The translations under genes were made by a program, and so were the position numbers. Below the pieces are notes generated by a model. That model was not told where the DNA came from. It did not search any database and was given only the letters and a program-made list of their open reading frames with translations. A stretch of 19,907 bases of DNA, taken from positions 1 to 19,907 of the forward strand of contig WKLE02006049.1 in assembly GCA_014885115.2 (NCBI GenBank), in the 5' to 3' direction. Each line of letters begins with the position of its first letter. The stretch's first letter is position 1. The stretch comes from Asterionellopsis glacialis (lineage: Eukaryota; Bacillariophyta; Plagiogrammaphyceae; Rhaphoneidales; Asterionellopsidaceae). This document shows positions 1 through 6,945 of this stretch, one piece after another.

Positions 1-128
1 ATACTAAATACGTAGAAGCCCTGTAGAAGAAAAAAGGCCGGCCAGTGCGTGTACTACTACCTTAAAAGGTAGTCGTGGCCGCTCCTGTCGGCCTTTTTTC
101 TTCTAGAGAGCTTCTACGTATTTACTAT
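1..128. repeat. Nested inverted repeat able to form a long hairpin or cruciform
   Basis: Seen directly: arm 6-19 (AAATACGTAGAAGC) is the exact reverse complement of 110-123, and arm 24-40 (TAGAAGAAAAAAGGCCG) is the exact reverse complement of 89-105. At the centre, 56-63 pairs with 66-73 around a 2-base loop. The outermost bases 1-5 and 124-128 pair with one mismatch, so the palindrome may continue left of the window. The size and nesting resemble a foldback element or MITE, or an intergenic RNA hairpin; no transposase is nearby, so the class is inference. Confidence 0.85.
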
Positions 129-736
129 ACAGCAAAGAGTACGATTCTGCATTACTTTTGAAAACTCTTTTTTAAAAGGGTACCAGATATTTCCTAATTG
201 CAGCAAGAATAATTTTTCCCTTGTCCAGCTATACTCTTGAGTGCTTCTTTTGGCACTGACACGTTGATTTCGTTACCCGCGTCAAGGACCAGAACTCACT
301 CCGTTCCGAGACCATGAAAAATAGATGTATCAGATGATGACTTATAACCATCCCCACCGAATAACATGATATTACAAATAAATATCTACCGTAATATGCA
401 ATAAAACAGTAGGCCAGAAGCACCATTCTTGAAAATACGCAAAAGAAAAAAATCGATCGAAAAAAATAGCACCTCGACTGTTAAAATAATTAATTTCTAA
501 AGAACTAAAGGCCTCGCCTACTGTTTTATTTTAGATTATAATATGAGCCAACTTGGTGAAGAAACAATTCATACCCTGCTTTATGTCATTCCAATGACTT
601 CCGGTGGATCGTTCCCATCGTTCAGAGGTCGAAAATATTTTTTTCAAAGAAATCGATGCGCTTGAAAATAACAAGGGTTTTTGGAAAAAAAATACGCGTA
701 CGAACGGGAGTGAAAAAGAGCGGCCACGACTACCTT
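66..736. repeat. 19-bp inverted repeat pair about 630 bp apart (66-84 and 718-736)
   Basis: AAGGTAGTCGTGGCCGCTC at 66-84 is the exact reverse complement of 718-736. TTAA lies beside or overlaps both outer ends (62-65 and 735-738). This could be the terminal inverted repeats of a small non-autonomous element, but the left copy sits inside the 1-128 hairpin, so a partial second copy of that hairpin is equally possible. No ORF of recognisable function lies between the arms. Confidence 0.6.
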
Positions 737-1083
737 AAAGAACTCCATCCAACCCACTGACACCGGCCACGCAGTCCCTCCAAATGGTGCTCGTCGTTCC
801 TTGGATTGTCTAATATATCATCTACACCGAGAAGAGAGATAGAGTCACAAATACACCAAACTAAAAACACTTCCATAAAGAATACAAACAGATTTCTCAT
901 TGCTGTAGTTTGTTTCGTCTATATTTGCCACTGAATGCATGGAGGAGTGTCGTCAGTTTGGCGGATTCGTTTTTTTTTTTTCTCCTTCGATTCAAACTAT
1001 AAACTAAGCCTTTATCGTCGACTCCAGCAGCAACTTCTTCCCAACTTCCTCTGAAACCATCTTTTGCAAGTAAAACAGAATCA
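131..1083. other. Non-coding region upstream of the TPR/SET gene
   Basis: No supportable gene is seen; only short ORFs without recognisable content occur on the minus strand. The region holds the distal arms of the inverted repeats listed separately and a T-tract near 970-981. The promoter and 5' UTR of the 1084 gene presumably lie in the last few hundred bases, but no core-promoter element could be assigned with confidence. Confidence 0.6.
400..530. repeat. 15-bp inverted repeat pair (400-414 and 516-530)
   Basis: AATAAAACAGTAGGC at 400-414 is the exact reverse complement of 516-530, with 101 bp between the arms. Its function is unknown. Confidence 0.7.
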
Positions 1084-3951
1084 ATGTTGTCAAGCAATTT
1101 TGACGCGCATGATGAGTTTGAAGCTGCGTTACGCTGTTATGGGAATGATTCCATGATTCAAGAATTTGATTCGCTATCATCTTCATCACCCAACGTGAAA
1201 CATCGATTGTTGGAAACCTTGGCTGATATGACACGTGACACATTGGTGCAAAAGTTACAAGATTCTATATCACTTTATTCACGTGAGGAATGGGAACAAC
1301 TCAAACAAAATGAAGCACCATGTAACATGCAGTGTCCGTTAGTACAAGCCTTGATTGCCTATCCTATGAATATTAATAGTTTGTACGATTCCTTTTTAGA
1401 TGAAATCCGAACATGGCTATCTCATTGGGGTCGTCGTAGTAGTAGTAGTAATGAAGAAAATATGAAGAGTCCTCAACATCAAATTGAAGAATTCGAAAAA
1501 AAGATAAAACATCATAAGGAAAGGACAAAGCAATGGAGGAAACAACAACAAGAAGAAAAGAACGATGGCAACGATGTTGGTCATCAAACATCTAAAAAAG
1601 CAAGCTCGGTCAATGATGATGATATGAATGATGATGAACCATTGAAAACAAAGATCAAAGTGCATCAGCAGGAAGAAGAAGAAAAGATGCAAAGCGAAAA
1701 AGAAATTAAATTGGATAAAGAAAAATGTGGAAACAATAATGATGACAATCATTGGGAATCATTGAAACCTATACAAATACAAGATTTACAGTTATTTGAT
1801 ACCTGTGAAGGGTGTGTACTGGAAGGGACATTGGTGACTGAACCATTTACACCCATGGTTGGATGTACAACATTGTTGCAAGATGCTTCCGGTGACATTG
1901 TACTGTTGGCATTGTATAACTTTTTACCGAATGGCATTAACGGAAATGAAGCTGAACTATTGGCACAACAAAAAATACCCAAGGGGTCACATGTGAAAAT
2001 ATCAGAACCTTTTCTTAAAATTTTTCGTGATGGCAGTCGTGGTATACGAATTGATAATCCACGCGAACTATGCATAGAAATCGATCCAGCCTATTATGGT
2101 ATTGCATCACTTCCTTCCCCCGAGACTACTGGTGCTACTGAAGCTAACAATAACAGTAACAAGGAAAATAATGATGATGAGACTACGTCAGCTTCTGCAA
2201 TAGCAGCAGCAACAACGAATTATTATGCTTTAGTAAAATGTAAAACGGATGGTAACTTTTTGTTTTGTAAGCAATTGTATCATGCAGCATCTGAAACCTA
2301 TATAAATGGATTACGGAAAGATGATATGACGGCAACTTTATTGTCCAATCGTGCACAAACATATATCAATTTAGAAGATTGGTCGAATGCATTAGCTGAT
2401 GCAGCAGCATCTCTTGTATTACGACCAAATTGTATTCGGACACTATCAAGCTACCGTGCTTCATTAACCATGATTGAAACTATGTCAATGATGCAACAAC
2501 CGCAAGCAAATGCTACCACCACAAGTACAACAAGTCCCTTACATAAAGTGCTGACCGATATACTTATCCGTGATTGGAATCCTGGTGATGGTGCAAAGAG
2601 AGGTGGCAGTGCTGGGAAGTCTGCTGCTAGTGAGAAGACTGCAGCTACAACAGAAGAAGAAGCACCAAAGTCATCACAAGAGCAACAAACGCAATTCGGA
2701 ATAGACACTATCGAGAGACTTAATGTTCGTGGAAATATTGCATTTCGTCGCAATGATTATCATGGTGCAAAAAACTTTTATTCGCAAGCGTTAGGTATAG
2801 CCAGTAACGCAACACATGCAACACAAGCTATCCTGTGTAATTGGTCTCTATGTAGTCTAATGATGGGATCTATTCATGATGCCTTTGCAGCATCGATGGC
2901 AGCCTTACGAATGACAGATTGTATTACAAATGGTGATGGTGGTACTATTACAGCGGCAACAAGGACTCTTCTGCATCATCTTGTAAAATCTCTGTTGTTA
3001 TTGGGTGAACCATTGTCGGCTATTCATATTTTACGAGAATTCCCATGCAGATTCAATGGTGCATTGTTACAGGCTTCAAAGCGGCTAGAAACCCTATTGC
3101 AGCGTGAAAGCATACAGCAACCTCCGATACAAGAACCAAGGAATGTCATTGACTTCCCTCCTAGTTTGTTACCAAATTGGTCTTCTCCAAAGGTACATAC
3201 AACCTCAATTGAATCCTGCGCAGAGGGAAAGGAGACCATGGAAATGAAACAACCAAGTGTGAAAGCTCTATGTGACATTGCAGAAAATGAAGTTATTCTG
3301 ATTGAACGATCATTAATATGGTGTAAAACAAACGAGAACAATAACGCTCAAACCGATAACGGTGGTGATCGTAATCAAAAGAACGACAACAAAGGCAGTG
3401 GTGCAGACATGAGTCAAAGCCATAAAACTCTTGGAGCAACCATTATGGATCGTTTAGACCGTGATGGATTAGTTAGTAACATTATCGATAAGCTGGATGG
3501 TGGAATAGAACTTGATAGGGGGGCAAAACGGGCATCACCGTCATTGCCACAACTTTTGGCAACGGATGGTGATATTGTACCATTGTTATTACCATCCCAC
3601 CACGAATATGTTACTAATGACCGTCGCGTGCTTTTGACGTCTAAACGTGTTGGTGATATCGTGCGGATGCATTCAACTATTTTCCACACCGAGAACAGCA
3701 ACGCCTTGAATATCAATCCAGGAGAAGAGAGCAAAAGCAACACCATCCATCAGAATTGTGTTGGGCGAATAGAACTATTCCCTGCACTTTCCATGTTTCG
3801 GCGATCATCTCCTATCGGTAGTTCTCATAATTGTATATGCCACCATCGTCAACAAGGGACGAATTCTATTTACATAGTTACAACAAGTCAAAAAGTAACA
3901 AGAGGGGAAGAATTAATCATACAAACACAGACGAACGCAGAGTTGCTTTGA
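1084..3951 (+). CDS. TPR and SET-like (SMYD-type layout) domain protein, SET core degenerate
   Basis: This is an uninterrupted 955-residue ORF. Order of parts: an N-terminal helical region (1-130); a charged Lys/Glu/Asp-rich, possibly coiled-coil stretch (about 135-225); a beta-rich segment with the look of an OB fold (about 231-335, CEGCVLEGTLVTEPF); two tetratricopeptide blocks (about 379-461, and 539-613 with LNVRGNIAFRRNDYHGAKNF) separated by an Ala/Ser/Thr-rich linker. The C-terminus reads like a split SET domain: VKALCDIAENEVILIERSL at about 726 is the usual first strand, and GRIELFPALSMF at 894-905 with GEEL at 941-944 the usual core. Family members methylate lysines using SAM. Here the NHSCxPN motif expected after 905 is replaced (FRRSSPIGSSHNC), the Tyr normally following GEEL is missing, and there is no post-SET cysteine cluster. 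A scaffold or pseudoenzyme is therefore likely (inference). The start is the first in-frame ATG. The gene converges on the TIR gene, with 315 bp between them. Confidence 0.82.
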   Translation: MLSSNFDAHDEFEAALRCYGNDSMIQEFDSLSSSSPNVKHRLLETLADMTRDTLVQKLQDSISLYSREEWEQLKQNEAPCNMQCPLVQALIAYPMNINSLYDSFLDEIRTWLSHWGRRSSSSNEENMKSPQHQIEEFEKKIKHHKERTKQWRKQQQEEKNDGNDVGHQTSKKASSVNDDDMNDDEPLKTKIKVHQQEEEEKMQSEKEIKLDKEKCGNNNDDNHWESLKPIQIQDLQLFDTCEGCVLEGTLVTEPFTPMVGCTTLLQDASGDIVLLALYNFLPNGINGNEAELLAQQKIPKGSHVKISEPFLKIFRDGSRGIRIDNPRELCIEIDPAYYGIASLPSPETTGATEANNNSNKENNDDETTSASAIAAATTNYYALVKCKTDGNFLFCKQLYHAASETYINGLRKDDMTATLLSNRAQTYINLEDWSNALADAAASLVLRPNCIRTLSSYRASLTMIETMSMMQQPQANATTTSTTSPLHKVLTDILIRDWNPGDGAKRGGSAGKSAASEKTAATTEEEAPKSSQEQQTQFGIDTIERLNVRGNIAFRRNDYHGAKNFYSQALGIASNATHATQAILCNWSLCSLMMGSIHDAFAASMAALRMTDCITNGDGGTITAATRTLLHHLVKSLLLLGEPLSAIHILREFPCRFNGALLQASKRLETLLQRESIQQPPIQEPRNVIDFPPSLLPNWSSPKVHTTSIESCAEGKETMEMKQPSVKALCDIAENEVILIERSLIWCKTNENNNAQTDNGGDRNQKNDNKGSGADMSQSHKTLGATIMDRLDRDGLVSNIIDKLDGGIELDRGAKRASPSLPQLLATDGDIVPLLLPSHHEYVTNDRRVLLTSKRVGDIVRMHSTIFHTENSNALNINPGEESKSNTIHQNCVGRIELFPALSMFRRSSPIGSSHNCICHHRQQGTNSIYIVTTSQKVTRGEELIIQTQTNAELL

Positions 3952-4266
3952 GAAAATTGTGATTCTACAGGCACTCTTCTACCACTGCTGTTGGTGCACA
4001 TCACTACCTTCAGTATCTATCAAAAGTATGTCGACTTCAGAAGATTTTTTACAGAAAGCAAACATAGATTCGTATGAGTTCTGAAGTATTCGATCAAATT
4101 GAAGTACATCGATTTTAAAAAATAGTATTTTACACAAGGATATATATTAGTGTAACATGAATTATCCAAATGACTATACACACACACAAACACACACGCT
4201 TTCCTTTACAAACTTCCAAGTAACCCTGGCTCGCAGAAGCATTGATTAATTTCATGCGATTTATCG
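3952..4266. other. Tail-to-tail intergenic spacer with CA microsatellite
   Basis: This 315-bp stretch separates the stop codons of two convergent genes and must hold both 3' UTRs and polyadenylation regions. A short imperfect CA repeat lies at about 4176-4197. No gene is seen. Confidence 0.7.
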
Positions 4267-5976
4267 TCACTTCTTGCCCTTTGACTTCTTCTTTCTGGAA
4301 GTCTGCGTCTTCTTCTTATCAGAAAACCGCTTTTTCTCTTGATCGAATTGAAATACAACCTTATAACTATTCAACTTCTTTAGTTCTTTTTTCAAATCAC
4401 CAACCAATTCATTTATATCGTCTTCATCAGCTATGTTGCAAAATCGACTAATGATCGATGTTTTCTTGGTTTTACCATCTTCAATAGCAACCCAAATATC
4501 ACCATCTAAATAATATGATTTACCATGATAGCTTATGCTCGTTCCATCGTCTTTGCCTAAAACAGCAATACCAAATGGGGGTTGATCTTTGTTATGTTTT
4601 CCACGAATTTTTGGTTTGACATCGGTCGTGTTCATTAATGTTGATGCCTTTGTTTCCTGATCGACTTGAAAAAGGGCTGTAAAATCACTCGGTAAAGTAA
4701 TTATCCTCCCTACTATCGTTGCTTCAACTGTACTTGTATTGTTTGCAGTAAACATTGCATCCACAACTTCCTTATAATAATCTGTGTTTACAAATAGTGG
4801 AATAGAATTTCGTACAATAGATTGGTATAAACCCAAAAAGTTCCAATCTAACAAATTATCTGCCATTCTCCAAACCATTTGTCCGGCTGTAAATGCCAAC
4901 ATGCAATCGGTTTTTGCTTCTCTTTCCTCATCTCCTTCGTCGTCATCTCCTTCGTCCTTGTCAGAGGTCTCTTTATCTTCTGCCTCGCCATTGTCATCAT
5001 CTGATTCTTCTTCATCGCTCGGGACATCATCCGAATCAGAATCAGAATCACTATCATCTGATAGATCATCTCCTGATAATCCCTTCCGAAATCTTAAATG
5101 TGCCTTTCGTTTTTTAAATGGTGATCCAATAACCAAAGGTCCATAACTAGACATGGTGCATGTAATTGATATCAGATCACCCTCCTTTAAATGATAATTC
5201 TTATAAAAACTTCCAATCGATTCAACATTGATACAATCTTTTGTACTGGTCGAAGTATTAGCATCGGTTGTTAGGGGTGAAATAGATGAATTTTCTCCAA
5301 ATTGCGATGCTGATACTGATGATCCTGATGAAGGAGGTCCATATGCCAAATTGGATATAGATTCCATACAACTTGCTAAACATTCAATGCTGTGATTGTT
5401 AATACTCTTGTGTCTGTTGATTATGTACTTCGTTAATCCAATTTCAACATCCTTCCATGCCTTGTCTTCGTTTTCCCATATTTTATCGGTCACAGGACAA
5501 GCGCTAGCGGGCAAGGCTTGAAATTGATTCAAATCAGGCAGTAGTTCCCAAGAGACACTCCGTATCAAAATGGGGATGATATGAGCTCTCTTATTTTTGA
5601 AACGTTTTATGGCATAGGGAACTTCTTCCGTCATGACATAATCAGATGATATAAAATCTTGACTAATCAAAAATAAAAATAAATCTGCCGAATCCATCTT
5701 TGCTTGAATTTCATCATCCCATAACGTGCTTGGTACAATCTCACGATCATCCCAACATTCAATCAGTTCCAGCGTATGGGTTAGATTATAAAGCTGTTTT
5801 TGAAGTCGTAGCAAGTGTTGTTTGTCTTTGTGAGAATAACTAACAAAAATTTTGATTTTGCCATCATCATTTGGATTTGGTGTTCGTAGGGATGAAACTG
5901 ATGAGCTATTTTCTCCTTTTATATCATCACCACCATCATCACCAAGTGATCCTTCATTCCTGTCAAGTCCTGACAT
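4267..5976 (-). CDS. TIR-domain protein with acidic linker and unknown C-terminal module
   Basis: A 569-residue single-exon ORF. Residues about 41-180 form a TIR domain: the first strand IKIFVSYSHKDK (box 1 type), ECWDDREI, the helix WDDEIQAKMDSADLFLFLIS, then SQDFISSDYVMTEEVPYAI. This last stretch fits the TIR_2 pattern SxxFxxSxYxxxxE; aligned by eye, E118 is the candidate catalytic glutamate of NAD-cleaving TIRs. Then come a Ser/Thr-rich linker (about 205-247), a short beta segment (251-296), a strongly acidic Ser/Asp/Glu tract (302-352, likely CK2 sites), an unrecognised globular module (about 357-545, with beta-strand-like VEATIVGRIITLP and YYLDGDIWVAI), and a Lys-rich tail (548-569) resembling a nuclear or nucleolar localisation signal. 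There is no signal peptide or membrane segment. Many TIR proteins hydrolyse NAD+ or make cyclic ADP-ribose signals in immunity or cell death; others are only adaptors. Catalysis here is inference. The start ATG is the first in frame. Confidence 0.9.
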   Translation of the reverse strand: MSGLDRNEGSLGDDGGDDIKGENSSSVSSLRTPNPNDDGKIKIFVSYSHKDKQHLLRLQKQLYNLTHTLELIECWDDREIVPSTLWDDEIQAKMDSADLFLFLISQDFISSDYVMTEEVPYAIKRFKNKRAHIIPILIRSVSWELLPDLNQFQALPASACPVTDKIWENEDKAWKDVEIGLTKYIINRHKSINNHSIECLASCMESISNLAYGPPSSGSSVSASQFGENSSISPLTTDANTSTSTKDCINVESIGSFYKNYHLKEGDLISITCTMSSYGPLVIGSPFKKRKAHLRFRKGLSGDDLSDDSDSDSDSDDVPSDEEESDDDNGEAEDKETSDKDEGDDDEGDEEREAKTDCMLAFTAGQMVWRMADNLLDWNFLGLYQSIVRNSIPLFVNTDYYKEVVDAMFTANNTSTVEATIVGRIITLPSDFTALFQVDQETKASTLMNTTDVKPKIRGKHNKDQPPFGIAVLGKDDGTSISYHGKSYYLDGDIWVAIEDGKTKKTSIISRFCNIADEDDINELVGDLKKELKKLNSYKVVFQFDQEKKRFSDKKKTQTSRKKKSKGKK

Positions 5977-6570
5977 GATTTACGTATTATCAATTTAGGT
6001 CTAATGACAGTAGTAATTCTTTTTTTTATATGCCGCTTGCTCTGTCCAGTTGTATCGGAGATAGTAGCTAACGTTATTGTATTGCTTTTGAGTTCTGTAT
6101 TTGATTGACGATTGATGTGCGTTCGTTCGCCCAGAGCTCGAGATTCCTATGCTTGCTGGGTCTTTTTATTACGGGTCGATCCGCGGGGTTCGGGTTGCTT
6201 CTCAGATGCGAAGCCGAGGCGTCATACTCTCTCTACTCTAGTAGACTCTCTCTCTAGAGTGTCTACGCGCCAAAACGCGCCAATTGGCGCGTAGACACTA
6301 CTAGACCTCTACTGGAGAGACTCTCTACTAGAGAGAGAGAAGACTTCAATCCCAATCATTTTATTATAATTTTATTACTGTTTTTTTTCCTTCCTTGGTT
6401 GACGTCACTCCCCGTCATGTGTTCCCAAATCCCTCATCTGATCTCCACGCTTTCTTTCCTAGATTTTTTTTCATTTTTCTATTTTACTTCACCCCAACAC
6501 CTTTCTTGGAAGGCTCCATTTCATTATTGGACCTTTGGTACAATCACTTTCAGACATTACATGTTGAGGT
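5977..6570. other. Upstream region of the TIR gene, no gene seen
   Basis: This presumably contains the TIR gene promoter and 5' UTR (minus strand). It holds the palindromic stretch described separately. A 60-codon ORF at 6112-6294 runs through that palindrome and is not credible. From 6361 to 6570 the sequence is AT-rich and plain. Confidence 0.6.
6231..6343. repeat. Imperfect long palindrome with perfect 14-bp core arms
   Basis: AGTGTCTACGCGCC at 6258-6271 is the exact reverse complement of 6286-6299, and the 14-base loop overlaps a second palindrome, CGCGCCAATTGGCGCG (6276-6291). Outside these, CTCTCTAGTAGACTCTC-like sequence on the left is mirrored by GAGAGACTCTCTACTAGAGAG-like sequence on the right, giving an extended imperfect hairpin. 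It could be a foldback element or a regulatory palindrome upstream of the TIR gene. Confidence 0.8.
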
Positions 6571-6768
6571 GGTTGGTTGGTTGGTTGGTTGGTTGGTTGG
6601 TTGGTTGGTTGGTTGGTTGGTTGGTTGGTTGGTTGGTTGGTTGGTTGAATTTGGTTGGTTGGTTGAGTTTGGTTGGTTGGTTGAGTTTGGTTGGTTGGTT
6701 GAGCTTGGTTGGTTGGTTGGTTGGTTGAGTTTGGTTGGTTGGTTGAGTTTGGTTGGTTGGTTGAGATT
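6571..6768. repeat. GGTT tetranucleotide microsatellite passing into an 18-bp minisatellite
   Basis: Positions 6571-6646 are 19 uninterrupted GGTT units. They are followed by six units of the form GARYTT plus (GGTT)3 (one unit has five GGTT), ending in a degenerate seventh hexamer at 6763-6768. The plus strand has only one C in the whole tract (6704). Both reading frames over it give Val/Gly/Trp/Leu-repeat peptides, which I regard as artefacts. Confidence 0.97.
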
Positions 6769-6785
6769 GGTATAGCTTCAAGAAA

Positions 6786-6945
6786 ACAAAAAAATGCAAT
6801 AACATTTTGGTATCATGAAAACAATAGCGAAGGCAGGTGTTCAAGGCTTACTGGTCCAGCTAACAAAAAAAATGCAATATCATTTTAGTATCATGAAAAC
6901 AATGGTGAAGGCAGGTGTTCAAGGCTTACTGGTCCAGCTAACAAA
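6786..6945. repeat. Tandem duplication, period 78 bp, two copies
   Basis: Copy 1 runs from about 6786 to 6863 and copy 2 from about 6864 to 6941. The block from AATGCAAT through CAGGTGTTCAAGGCTTACTGGTCCAGCTAACAAAA recurs exactly 78 bases later with a handful of substitutions. One of these turns AGCGAAGG into GGTGAAGG, so the single CpG of copy 1 is TpG in copy 2. Confidence 0.93.

Noticed and set aside
4784..5146. Ser-rich plus-strand ORF antisense to the TIR gene
   Set aside because: It is the antisense shadow of the acidic Asp/Ser codons (GAT/TCA) of the TIR protein linker.
6112..6294. 60-codon ORF upstream of the TIR gene
   Set aside because: It runs into the palindrome, which explains the open frame; no recognisable protein.
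6395..6844. ORFs of 95-126 codons over the GGTT array encoding Val/Gly/Trp/Leu or Asn/Gln/Pro/Thr repeats
   Set aside because: They are open only because the repeat lacks stop codons; the peptides are pure repeat products without domain, conserved start or flanking coding signal.
6828..6863. GTTCAAGGC in the 78-bp repeat considered as a tRNA B-box
   Set aside because: No T-stem complementarity and no A-box or acceptor stem at proper spacing.
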